From an uncultured delta proteobacterium (lineage in GTDB: Bacteria; Myxococcota_A; Polyangia; Polyangiales; Polyangiaceae), in contig CAITIQ010000587.1 of the NCBI GenBank assembly GCA_903892415.1, positions 26,335-90,334 on the forward strand: a stretch of 64,000 bases of DNA, written 5' to 3'. This document shows positions 27,022 to 35,731 of this stretch, in pieces. Made by a program: the position numbers and the translations under genes. The notes beneath the pieces are model-generated. The model worked only from the letters and a program-made list of their open reading frames with translations, had not been told where the DNA came from and searched no databases. Numbering within the stretch: the first letter of the stretch is position 1; each line of letters opens with the position of its first letter.

Positions 27022-27254
27022 GCGATCTCGCGGGCGGAGTAGGCGCTCTCGCAGGCCGGGGCCGCGATCGATCCGGTCAAGGGGGCGATCTCGTAGGCCT
27101 GCTACGCGATCTATCAGGCGGAGTAGGCGATCTCGCAGGCCTACTCCGCTATCTATCAGGCCGATTGAGCGATCTCGCAGGCTAAGGAAGCGGTCTCTCA
27201 GTCCGAGCGCTCGGTCTCTCAGTCCGAGCGCTCGATCTCTCGTGCGAGATCGGC
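27022..27254. repeat. 21-bp tandem array, 11 degenerate units
   Basis: Units of the form GATCTCGCAGGCNNNNNNNGC start at 27024, 27045, 27066, 27087, 27108, 27129, 27150, 27171, 27192, 27213 and 27234, in perfect 21-bp phase with no indels. The array fills the convergent gap and reaches to within 2 bp of the stop of the gene ending at 27256. Read in that gene's frame past its stop, it stays open for about 85 codons of heptads such as LRDRALG. Confidence 0.85.
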
Positions 27255-27255
27255 C

Positions 27256-28296
27256 TCAGCCGCTGCTGGAGTCGCTACTTGGGGCGCGAGAAGGCCTCCG
27301 GGCGCGGGTGGAGGTGGCTCGGAATAGCGGTAGGAGCTTGGGGTCGTTGCGGTAGACGTAGCGACCGGCGCGGCGGAGTTGGTCCATCAGCGTACGCAGG
27401 TGCCAGTAGGCTCGGTCGCGCAGGCCGATGGCCGTTGCAGCGTCGGGGTCCACGGCGCGTTCGGCGGTGGCGTCGGCCAAGAGTTGGGCGGTCTCGCGTA
27501 GCTTGCTTACCGGCTCCTTGGGTACGTCGGCGACTGTGAGCCGTGCTGCGTGCGCTTCGGCGAGGTCGGCGAGTTTGCGCAGGTCGTCGATCACGTCGGC
27601 ATCGCCCACGCCCTCGTAGATCTCGTCCAAGCGCAGCTGCACGTCGGCGTCTTCGGCGACGAAGTAGCGCAAGGCGGCGAAGGCATCCCGCTTGAGCCGC
27701 TCGGCCGCGCTGCGCAGCTTGATCAGGTCGCGCGGGGTGGCGCGCGCACGCAGCTCGAGCCAGGCGCTCTCAGCGCGCTCCAAACGAGCCCGCCGCGAGA
27801 TCAGTTCGCCACGTAGGTTCTTGTCGAGGGCCGCGCCTTTGAACAGCTCCGAGCCGAGCTTCTTGACGGTCACTTCCAGGTGTCGCGCTTCATCGACCAC
27901 GGTTGCCACGCGGAAGTCCGGACGCTCGGCCAAGCTCTCATCGAGGGAAAGCAGCAGCTCGCGATCGCTATCGAGCAAGCCCGCCGGCTTGGGAGCTTTG
28001 GATTTTTTGCTAACGGATTTGGCCGTCTTCGCAGCCTTGGAGGCTTTGGCTGCCTTGGGCGGCCTGGAGGCCTTTGGCTCCTTTGCAGCCTTGGGCGGCT
28101 TGGAGGACTTCGCAGCCTTGGGCTCCTTCACCGCCTTGGAGGCTTTGGCTGCCTTGGGCGGCTTGGAGGCTTTTGCAGCCTTGGGCGTCTTCGTCTCAGA
28201 GGCCTCCCCAGCGTTCCCCGGCTCCGCGCTCGTTGCCCCGTCCTCACGTTGGTCTGCGCCAACGTTTTCCTTCTTCGCGCTCTTGCTCTTCCCCAT
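27256..28296 (-). CDS. Lys/Ala/Pro-repeat, helical protein (paralogue of 44060-44812)
   Basis: 346 residues. Residues ~35-105 are a low-complexity basic segment of KAAKASKPPK-type repeats resembling histone-H1-like tails, which could bind nucleic acid. Residues ~115-325 are predicted helical (LEVTVKKLGSELF, RARLERAESAWLELRARA). The C-terminus holds LRDRAYWHLRTLMDQL and RRAGRYVYRND, shared with the paralogue at 44060-44812 (LRDRAYSHLDDVLANL, RAAGRYAYEDD). The same motifs recur in uncharacterised myxobacterial proteins as I recall them, but I can name no family. The stop is followed directly by the 21-bp array. Function unknown; cytoplasmic, no signal peptide. Confidence 0.85.
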   Translation of the reverse strand: MGKSKSAKKENVGADQREDGATSAEPGNAGEASETKTPKAAKASKPPKAAKASKAVKEPKAAKSSKPPKAAKEPKASRPPKAAKASKAAKTAKSVSKKSKAPKPAGLLDSDRELLLSLDESLAERPDFRVATVVDEARHLEVTVKKLGSELFKGAALDKNLRGELISRRARLERAESAWLELRARATPRDLIKLRSAAERLKRDAFAALRYFVAEDADVQLRLDEIYEGVGDADVIDDLRKLADLAEAHAARLTVADVPKEPVSKLRETAQLLADATAERAVDPDAATAIGLRDRAYWHLRTLMDQLRRAGRYVYRNDPKLLPLFRATSTRARRPSRAPSSDSSSG

Positions 28297-28314
28297 CGTG
28301 GGGCGAGAGTAGCG

Positions 28315-29544
28315 TCAGCTCGGGCCGAGGTCGATCTCCTCCTGGCACTCTTCGAACGGCGGCAGATAGGCCTTCGGATCAGCGCCGTTGTCCTTCCAGC
28401 CGGCGGTGAGCGAGGGGCCTTCTGGCGGCAGAAATTCCCCACACACACCAACTTGATGCACGTTCTCGTACTTCCGGCCGTTGAAGCGCAGGACCGCGAA
28501 GGCCGCGCCCTCTTGGCCAGCCCCGAGGATCACAGACAGCAGCGGGTAGGTCTCCGGCTCCACGGCTTGAACGATCGAGATGTCGGCTTGCGCGCTGATG
28601 CTGCCGAGCAAACGCAGACAGCCGTTGGCCTTGCCGATCAGCTTGCGGTCCATCGTCCCGCGGCCCGCCGGCTCGTTGATCAACTCGTCCGGTGCAGCAC
28701 GGAGTTCACTGCGACCGAGGCCGGCGGACTCCGGCGCCTCGGCTGGCAACGTCAGGCAGGGGCCCAACGTCTTTGACAGCGCAGGAGCGGGCGCGAGCTT
28801 CGGTACCGTGACCTTCACCTCCGGCGACCAGCTCGAGGGACCGGCGCTGTTGAAGGCGCGCACGCGGTAACTGGTGGTCGAGCCGGGCCGGCGGCCCTTC
28901 AAGAGGTAGCTGCGCTCGTCGGGATCCACGAGGGCCGAGCGGCGCGTGCCGAGCTCCGACGTTCGTTCGATCTCGAAGCCGGCGACCTCACTGGCGTCGG
29001 CCTTCCAGCTGAGCTGCAGAGCGAACGCGTCCTTCGCTGAGCCGGTCAAGGCAGACGGTGCCGGCGGCGGACGCGTGGGGAGGGCGGTGCGGGCCTCTAC
29101 GACCTCGGACCATTCGCCGGCGCCCACGCGAAAACGGTAACTGTACGGCGCGCCCGGCTTGGCCGAATGCACGCTCGTGGTGCGAGCCGCGACCAGATTT
29201 TCGCTCGCCGTGACGCCCTGCGCATCGGTCCGTTCGAGCTCGAGGCTCCACTTGCCGAGCAGCGCTTTGGGTGGCGTCACCGAGACCGCAAGTTGCGCCG
29301 GCCCACGCGGTTCGACGCGCACGAGGAAGCCCGCGCCCACGGTCAGCTCGCGAGCCGGGAGCGCTGGTACTGCGGCTGGAACCGGCGTTGCGCTAGCGGA
29401 GGCCGAAGACGAAGCGGAGGGCGCGCCGCTCGCCGTTCCGGTACCCGCGATGGCGGCGCCGCTTTGCGCGTTGGCCTCCGGTGCGTGCAGCTCGCCGCTG
29501 CAACCGAGCGCTACGAAGCTCGCGAGTGACCACCATCGTTGCAA
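28315..29544 (-). CDS. Lipoprotein with fibronectin type III-like domains
   Basis: 409 residues, TTG start at 29544, 2 bp after the stop of the ABC ATPase. Lipobox ALGC (Cys15), then an Ala/Ser-rich spacer. Residues ~80-270 hold two FnIII-like beta-sandwich domains: the second shows LQLSWKADASEVAGFEIERT and TSYRVRAFNSAGPSSWSPEV, the classic FnIII strand pattern. The last ~130 residues form an unrecognised domain (KANGCLRLLGSISAQAD, FNGRKYENVHQVGVCG). The spacing implies co-translation with the ATPase. Possible role: an envelope component tied to the transporter; unproven. Confidence 0.85.
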   Translation of the reverse strand: MQRWWSLASFVALGCSGELHAPEANAQSGAAIAGTGTASGAPSASSSASASATPVPAAVPALPARELTVGAGFLVRVEPRGPAQLAVSVTPPKALLGKWSLELERTDAQGVTASENLVAARTTSVHSAKPGAPYSYRFRVGAGEWSEVVEARTALPTRPPPAPSALTGSAKDAFALQLSWKADASEVAGFEIERTSELGTRRSALVDPDERSYLLKGRRPGSTTSYRVRAFNSAGPSSWSPEVKVTVPKLAPAPALSKTLGPCLTLPAEAPESAGLGRSELRAAPDELINEPAGRGTMDRKLIGKANGCLRLLGSISAQADISIVQAVEPETYPLLSVILGAGQEGAAFAVLRFNGRKYENVHQVGVCGEFLPPEGPSLTAGWKDNGADPKAYLPPFEECQEEIDLGPS

Positions 29545-29546
29545 TG

Positions 29547-30476
<930 letters not shown>

Positions 30477-30695
30477 TGCCTGGCAGGTTTAGCGAAAAGC
30501 CGTGGAGATAGCTACCCAGAGGTCGGTCCTGTGCGAGCTGCCGAAGGCCACCGCGAGGCGAGACCGAGGCCTCGGCGTGCGAGACCACCGAGACTTCGAT
30601 CACCGCACTTCCCACAAAGTCTTCAAGCCGGAACAACGCGTCGCGCGTTGACGATGCAGCCCGTGCTTGCGACCATGGCGGATCCTGGAGGAACT

Positions 30696-31130
30696 ATGAA
30701 TGTTGCGAAACGGTTTCCGGTTTCGCTTCTCATCGCAGCGCCCATCGTGGTGCTCGCCCTGGCCGCCTGTGGCGATTCAGGGACGGGCGGCACGGCTGGG
30801 AACGGCGGTGAAGCGGGGCAGGGCGCCAGTGGTGGCGGCGGTCAAGGTGGTGTGGGCGGCACGGGGGCCGCGGGTGGACAGGGCGGCGCTGGTGGACAGG
30901 GCGGCACTGGTGGACAGGGCGGCACTGGTGGACAGGGCGGCGCTGGTGGTGCGGCCGAAAACTTCGGTCCGCCGGCGAGTGAGTTCGTGAGTGCCGGTGA
31001 AGTCGGCACGAGCGCCAACTACAAGATGGTGTTCACGCTCGGTCAGCCAACGCCCAATCAGTCCTCGTCCACATCGCAGAATTACCGTCTGCAAGGCGGC
31101 ATTGTCGGAGCAACAGGGAGCTTGCCATGA
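30696..31130 (+). CDS. Small lipoprotein with Gly-rich repeat spacer
   Basis: 144 residues; CTGGAGG precedes the ATG at 30696. Lipobox LAAC (Cys25), then about 65 residues of GGxGGxGG repeats including near-identical GGTGGQGGTGGQ units, visible as a tandem DNA repeat around 30880-30945. The C-terminal 55 residues (SAGEVGTSANYKMVFTLGQ, SSSTSQNYRLQGG) match a short motif seen after such spacers in other myxobacterial surface proteins, as I recall. Overlaps the next gene by ATGA, so the pair is an operon. Confidence 0.85.
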   Translation: MNVAKRFPVSLLIAAPIVVLALAACGDSGTGGTAGNGGEAGQGASGGGGQGGVGGTGAAGGQGGAGGQGGTGGQGGTGGQGGAGGAAENFGPPASEFVSAGEVGTSANYKMVFTLGQPTPNQSSSTSQNYRLQGGIVGATGSLP

Positions 31131-32197
31131 AGAATTTCTTTTCGATTCGTACGTTGGTCGCGGTGGTCTCCACTGCAGTTGCGCTCTCGACCGTCAGCGC
31201 GGCCGAAGCGCAGGTCCCGTCGACGCTGACTCACCAGGGGCGGCTCTACTCCGCTTCCGACGAGCCGATCACCGGCGACGTCTCGGTGACGTTCTCGATC
31301 TACGACGCGCCGAGTGGCGGCGCGGAGCTTTGGACCGAGACGCACACGATCACCTTTGACAACGGCTACTACTCGGTCGAGCTCGGTGCCACGAGCCCGT
31401 TTGCCACGCTGCTCGACGCAGGGGATCTTCACCTCGGCATCACCGTCGGAAACGATGCAGAGCTGACGCCGCGTGCGACGGTCCGCAGCGTGCCGTTCGC
31501 GCTCGCCGCCAACAACGCGATCGGCGACATCACGCCGTCGTCGGTCTCGGTCAACGGCACGACGGTGATCAACAGCTCAGGAGCCTGGGTTGGCTCGCCG
31601 ACGGGCCTCGTGGGCCCCGCGGGTCCGGCCGGCGCAACAGGACCTACAGGTCCTGCGGGTGCGGATGGCGCAGCGGGACCTGTAGGTCCTGCGGGTGCCG
31701 TCGGCCCGGCGGGTCCTGCGGGCGCGCAGGGCATCCAGGGTATTCAGGGTGTTCAGGGCCCTGCTGGCGCTGCGGGTCCGGCGGGCGCAACCGGCATTGT
31801 CGTCACCAGCACGTTCAATGGTGCTGCAGGTAGCCCGACGGTCAGTACGCTGGGGTACCAATACGCGGGACCGACCGTGAACGTGACGATCACCGCGACC
31901 CAACGGCTGACGGCTTCGGCTGCAGCCGGGCTAGCGACGCAGACCGGCCTGGCAACAGGTGTTTTCGCCGGTGTTTGCTATCAGAGCACGGCCCCAGGCG
32001 CCCCAATCACCAACTTCGTGAGTGGCGCTTTCATCATCACGGAGATTGACACCACCCGCACCCCCGTCGCGGCAGCGGGGTCCGTCACCGGATTGGCGGC
32101 GGGTACGTATCGTGTTGGGTTCTGCCTCGGTTCCACTCCAGCCGTTGCGATCAACGACAACGACTTCGTCAACGGTTGGGTTCAGGTTACGAACTAA
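31127..32197 (+). CDS. Secreted collagen-like protein
   Basis: 356 residues. A signal peptide (cleavage after VSAAEA) leads into a ~100-residue beta-rich N-domain (STLTHQGRLYSASDEPITG, VSVTFSIYDAPSGG, NGYYSVELG). This N-domain pattern is common before collagen-like or phage-tail-like modules. Residues 163-223 are about 20 Gly-X-Y triplets (GPAGPAGATGPTGP, GIQGIQGVQG), able to form a collagen triple helix. The C-terminal ~130 residues are a beta-rich head (VTITATQRLTASAAAGL, GTYRVGFCLG), probably the trimerisation domain. It is translated with the upstream lipoprotein (4-bp overlap), suggesting a shared surface structure. Confidence 0.88.
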   Translation: MKNFFSIRTLVAVVSTAVALSTVSAAEAQVPSTLTHQGRLYSASDEPITGDVSVTFSIYDAPSGGAELWTETHTITFDNGYYSVELGATSPFATLLDAGDLHLGITVGNDAELTPRATVRSVPFALAANNAIGDITPSSVSVNGTTVINSSGAWVGSPTGLVGPAGPAGATGPTGPAGADGAAGPVGPAGAVGPAGPAGAQGIQGIQGVQGPAGAAGPAGATGIVVTSTFNGAAGSPTVSTLGYQYAGPTVNVTITATQRLTASAAAGLATQTGLATGVFAGVCYQSTAPGAPITNFVSGAFIITEIDTTRTPVAAAGSVTGLAAGTYRVGFCLGSTPAVAINDNDFVNGWVQVTN

Positions 32198-32212
32198 CTC
32201 TCATTGCCCGAG

Positions 32213-32257
32213 CGAGCGCCATCCGCGTAACGGGTGTGCGCTCGTTTGCTTTTGTTT
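32213..32257 (+). terminator. Intrinsic terminator after collagen-like gene
   Basis: CGAGCGC (32213-32219) pairs with GCGCTCG (32238-32244), with an inner CCG/CGG pair, followed by TTTGCTTTTGTTT. Confidence 0.8.
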
Positions 32258-32291
32258 CGGAATGAGGGGATGTGTCTGCGGGGCCGCGCGC

Positions 32292-32723
32292 TTACTTCGG
32301 GTCGTCGGTGACGCAGTAGCCGCGGGGGCGGCCCATGAAGTTGGCGCAGATGCCGAGGGCGCAGTCTGTGTCGGCTTTGCACGGCTGGACGTAGCAACCT
32401 TGTTCGGCGCAGGGGAACATGCCGCAGTGCTCGCGGTCGCGCAGGCGCTGGGCAACGGGGGTGCAACTGCAGCCGGACCAGGGTGTCCAGTCGCCGGTGG
32501 CGGCGCTGCTGCGCTCGTCGAAGGTGGAGCAGCTGCGGGCGCCACGCGCTTGTTGCGGGCTCGAGGCGAGGGGAGCTGCGGTGGTCGGGGGCTGGGCGGG
32601 GAGGCCAGGTTGCGTAGGGCCGCTTAGGGGCTGGGCGGCGCTGGGCTGTTGCCGCTCGCCGGCGCCGCAGCCAAGGGGGAGGAGGAGGAAGGCCCAGCGT
32701 GCTCGCGGGAGGTTGAAACGCAC
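32292..32723 (-). CDS. Small Cys-rich lipoprotein
   Basis: 143 residues. Lipobox PLGC (Cys19), then a ~45-residue Pro/Gln/Ala-rich spacer. The C-terminal half has nine Cys (CSTFDER, GCSCTPVAQRLRDREHCG, CAEQGCYVQPCKADTDC, YCVTDDPK), including the DxDC..G.C pattern seen in many secreted myxobacterial Cys-rich proteins. Disulfide-bonded and envelope-located by inference. Function unknown. Confidence 0.8.
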   Translation of the reverse strand: MRFNLPRARWAFLLLPLGCGAGERQQPSAAQPLSGPTQPGLPAQPPTTAAPLASSPQQARGARSCSTFDERSSAATGDWTPWSGCSCTPVAQRLRDREHCGMFPCAEQGCYVQPCKADTDCALGICANFMGRPRGYCVTDDPK

Positions 32724-32742
32724 GGCGGCACGCTAGCAGGGC

Positions 32743-33030
32743 TCAGGGTGGGGCGCCGAGGTCGCGTGAGCTCTTACGAGCGGCGACCGGTTTCTTGGTC
32801 GGACGCGCGAGTTCGTCGTCGAGTTCGCGGAAGGCGCGCTCGAGGCGGGCCTCTTCTTCGGCGCTGCGGGCGCGCTGCCCGAGCTTGCGTAGGGCTAGGC
32901 CGAGGCCGGCGCTGAGCAGCACGAAGCTCACCAGCGCGCCGATGCGTCCGACCTGCATGCGTTGCGAGAAGGTGGTGTCGTCGGCGGCGGGTGCGGCGAG
33001 CAGCAGGGCGGCGAGGAGGAGCGCCTTCAT
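32743..33030 (-). CDS. Small membrane protein
   Basis: 95 residues. A signal-like N-terminus (ALLLAALLLAAPAA) is followed by a second hydrophobic helix (IGALVSFVLLSAGLGLAL) and a charged C-terminal tail (RSAEEEARLERAFRELDDEL) likely to be a short amphipathic or coiled helix. The ATG overlaps the stop of the upstream membrane gene by 4 bp (33027-33030), so the two are coupled. No known family. Confidence 0.75.
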   Translation of the reverse strand: MKALLLAALLLAAPAADDTTFSQRMQVGRIGALVSFVLLSAGLGLALRKLGQRARSAEEEARLERAFRELDDELARPTKKPVAARKSSRDLGAPP

Positions 33031-33668
33031 GGTGCTTCGGCGCTGCTGGTTTTGACCAGACCGTCGACGCCTTCACGGAACATGGTGGGGTCCGGCAGGA
33101 TGGGGGAGGCCAGCGCGATCAGTTGCAACATGGCGGCTCCTTGCAAGACCACCATCAGCGAGGGCACGGCGATGCGTACGGTTGGGTTGTGATTGCCCGG
33201 CGCTTTGAGCGCGAGCCGGACGAACACCAGCACGCCGACGGCCAGCGAGGCGATGGCGGTGGCATCGGCCAGCAGCGGGCCGGCGAAGCGGCTGGAGTGG
33301 TAGTAGAGCGCGACGATCGGGACCAGCGTTCCGAGCAGCAGCGCGCCGGCGAGGAGGCCGCGGGCGTGGGCGAGCACGAGGTCGGTGACGCTGGTCTCTT
33401 CGCCGAGCAGCTTCCAGGCGACCACGCCCAGCGGGGCCGCGGTCAACGCCGAGAGCAGCAAGACCAGCGGGACCTTGACCAGGTTGCCCACCGCGAGCGC
33501 GGGCACGCAACTACCGGCGGCCGCGCCCCACAGCGCCGAGAAGCCGAGCGCCGCCAACGTGGCGAAGGTCGCCAGCTGTAGCTTGGCCGGTTTGGTCAGC
33601 CGGCTGAAGTCCGAGCGCGGCCGAATCAGATCGAAGAGCGTCGAGGCGGAGAGCGTGCTGTTCTGCAT
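33027..33668 (-). CDS. Polytopic inner-membrane protein
   Basis: 213 residues from the ATG at 33668; a longer frame upstream runs through repeat DNA and lacks sense. About six hydrophobic segments are visible (LATFATLAALGFSALWGAAAG, LVKVPLVLLLSALTAAPLGVV, LAGALLLGTLVPIVALYY, ATAIASLAVGVLVFVRLAL among them, each cut to family-neutral helices). The arrangement resembles YIP1/unknown permease-like proteins but no motif decides. Coupled with the downstream 95-residue gene. Confidence 0.78.
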   Translation of the reverse strand: MQNSTLSASTLFDLIRPRSDFSRLTKPAKLQLATFATLAALGFSALWGAAAGSCVPALAVGNLVKVPLVLLLSALTAAPLGVVAWKLLGEETSVTDLVLAHARGLLAGALLLGTLVPIVALYYHSSRFAGPLLADATAIASLAVGVLVFVRLALKAPGNHNPTVRIAVPSLMVVLQGAAMLQLIALASPILPDPTMFREGVDGLVKTSSAEAP

Positions 33669-33807
33669 GCAAACAGCTTGGTGCGGGCTGTTCAACGAGG
33701 GGCCAACCGGGCTTGAAAGGTTGGCGTAAAGGGTGTGAAAACGGTGTGAAAGGTGGACGGAGTCCAGGCAGTGGACGGAGTTCAGGGAGGACGACGGAGA
33801 GCGGAGG

Positions 33808-33853
33808 GCGACATTGAGGCGGGGGGATGGTTTATCGCGCGCCCCAATGTCGC
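33808..33853. repeat. Palindromic element, copy 1 (GCGACATTG...CAATGTCGC)
   Basis: 46 bp. Arms GCGACATTG and CAATGTCGC; the arm continues GAG against CCC, so one mismatch. The central GGGGGGATGGTTTATCGCGC is identical to copy 2 at 33966. Confidence 0.8.
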
Positions 33854-33965
33854 AGCCTCCGTGCGATATGCAGGCGCGGGGCACGAACTTGCCTCGATTC
33901 TTCGAGGAATCGCACGCGGGCCGCAGCCCTCGTGCCGCGGGCACCCGTCGGGAAGGCTGATCGGC

Positions 33966-34010
33966 GCGACATTGGGCGGGGGGATGGTTTATCGCGCGCC
34001 CCAATGTCGC
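33966..34010. repeat. Palindromic element, copy 2 (GCGACATTGGG...CCCAATGTCGC)
   Basis: 45 bp with perfect 11-bp arms GCGACATTGGG and CCCAATGTCGC around a GC-rich loop with a G-run. 158 bp from copy 1 in the same orientation. Could form a hairpin in RNA or DNA. Confidence 0.8.
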
Positions 34011-34147
34011 ACCGCGCAGGTGTGGCGGGCCGTGCGGGCAAACTGCAGCGCTCGGATGTCGTCCGCTGCTCCATCCTTCTGTGGCGTTTGCTTGCCGAAG
34101 CTACGGAGAGCCAAAGGCACAGCGTGAACCGGGTGGAGGCAGGTCGC

Positions 34148-35722
34148 TTACTTCGTCCCAGGGGGTTGTTGCAGGGCGATGAAGATGTGCTCGGTGCCGG
34201 CTGGGGGAGCATCAAGCATGGTGTCCGCGAGGGTGAAATTGGTCGAGTAGCGCCCAGCCCAAAGGACGGCTTGCGCGGCTGTGGGAGGGTTCGCAGGGAG
34301 CAGGATTCCAGCGGTCGGGAAAACGCGCGGTGGCGTCAAATGGAAGCGGACGTTACCGAGGCTGGTATCGCGCACGCTCCACAGGCCGCAGAGCGCCATT
34401 TGAGCGTCGCAGCTGGAATTGAAGTCCCCCAAGACGGTTGCGCCGGCTTGGTCCACCTCCGCCATCACGAGCACTTGCCCGGCCGCTGCGGACATGGCGG
34501 TGATGTGGGTTTTGGTGCCGCCGGGCGGCGCGACGGTGATTGGGGTCGTGTCGTTTTCAGGGATGCCGGCGAAGGTGTCTTCAAAGCGAAGAAATGCGGC
34601 TGGTGGACCGGGTGGCACTGTGGTGCCGACCACCCCGCCAACCATCCCCTTGCTGGCTTCCGGTATCGCCGGCAGGACCAGCTCTCGCTGTGGCCCGAGG
34701 TCCTTGACTGACCATACAGAGAAAGTCCCGTCGGCCAGCAGCAGTGCACGCGCCGACTTGTGCAGAGGCGGGCCGTTCATCACGCTGCTGTGTAGGGTGA
34801 CGATCGCCTCGGTACCGCCAGGCCCGCCCGGCGGTCCGAGCGCGAGCCGGGGATTGCTGTACGCCTCGTCGGGGGTCGTCGGCTCGAGGTATCGCAGTTG
34901 CTCACAGCCTTCGGGCCCGTTCGGCGACCACAGAAGGATGCGCGACTTGCCCGCGGCGATGGGACACTCCGCCCCCTGAACTATGCATTGGTAGGCGCCG
35001 TCAGCGGCAAGCGATGCCACTAAGGCCGTTTCGGTTCCGTTGGACACCAACCGACCCTGAAGGAGCGGCTTGCTGTCGCCCTTAGCGTCCTGCCTAAAGC
35101 ACGAAAGCTGTTCCGCCTCCAGCTTCAAGTCCGGGGTGAGCGCGTGCACTTGCAGCAGCTCGGAACGGGACATGGCGACGAGCAACGCCCCGTTGTTGGG
35201 ACCGCGCGCTAGAGAGATTACCGGCTGCTCGCCCGCAGCCATGAATTGCAGGTCGAGCGGCTTTGCGAGCTGGCCTTGGGCGTTGAGGTGCAGCAGGAAG
35301 AAGCGCTGCGGGTCCACGGTGCAACCGCCGCTGGTGGTGAAGCCCGGGCCGGAGAAGGCGGCTGCGACAACGCTGCCGTCCGGTCCGGGTGCGAGCGCTT
35401 GAATGCCCTGGATTGCGGCTTCGGTGAGCGAACCAAACTGGCCAACGTCCACTAACGGAAAGGCGCCCTCCATGGCCCCACAGGAGAACGCGCCACTCCC
35501 TCCCTCACCGCCATTCCCGCCGCCACCGCTCGCGTTGCCGCCACCGCCAGTCCCGGTGGCGCTGCTGCTGTGGACGGCGCCCCCGGCCTGCCCACCGTTC
35601 CCACCCTGCGAGCTTCCGCCCTGCGAGCCGTCCCCGTCGTAAAGCAGGATGCAACTCTGCGTGAGCAGGCTGCAGGCGGCGGCTTGGAGCAGGGATGCGT
35701 GACCGCGGTGAAGCAAGCTCAT
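34148..35722 (-). CDS. Lipoprotein with Gly-rich spacer and large beta-rich domain
   Basis: 524 residues. Lipobox TQSC (Cys24), then SQGGSSQGGNGGQAGG and a second Gly-rich stretch up to about residue 75. The remaining ~440 residues show repeated beta-propeller-like segments (LAPGPDGSVVAAAFS, FFLLHLNAQGQLAKPLDL, ALLLADGTFSVWSVKDLG) and Cys pairs (SCGAMEG, TTSGGCTV). Same architecture as the protein at 1622-2851. Function unknown; outer-membrane anchored by inference. Confidence 0.82.
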   Translation of the reverse strand: MSLLHRGHASLLQAAACSLLTQSCILLYDGDGSQGGSSQGGNGGQAGGAVHSSSATGTGGGGNASGGGGNGGEGGSGAFSCGAMEGAFPLVDVGQFGSLTEAAIQGIQALAPGPDGSVVAAAFSGPGFTTSGGCTVDPQRFFLLHLNAQGQLAKPLDLQFMAAGEQPVISLARGPNNGALLVAMSRSELLQVHALTPDLKLEAEQLSCFRQDAKGDSKPLLQGRLVSNGTETALVASLAADGAYQCIVQGAECPIAAGKSRILLWSPNGPEGCEQLRYLEPTTPDEAYSNPRLALGPPGGPGGTEAIVTLHSSVMNGPPLHKSARALLLADGTFSVWSVKDLGPQRELVLPAIPEASKGMVGGVVGTTVPPGPPAAFLRFEDTFAGIPENDTTPITVAPPGGTKTHITAMSAAAGQVLVMAEVDQAGATVLGDFNSSCDAQMALCGLWSVRDTSLGNVRFHLTPPRVFPTAGILLPANPPTAAQAVLWAGRYSTNFTLADTMLDAPPAGTEHIFIALQQPPGTK

Positions 35723-35731
35723 GGCGCGAGG

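Larger units (their letters stand above)
33669..34147. other. Gene-free gap with repeats
   Basis: About 480 bp without a convincing gene. It holds an 18-bp tandem duplication at 33753-33788 (GTGGACGGAGTCCAGGCA and a one-step variant), a GGTGTGAAA duplication just before it, and two copies of a ~45-bp palindromic element (33808-33853 and 33966-34010). Between those copies GTGCGAT and ATCGCAC form a further inverted repeat. Promoters for the minus-strand gene starting at 33668 must lie here too. Confidence 0.6.
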
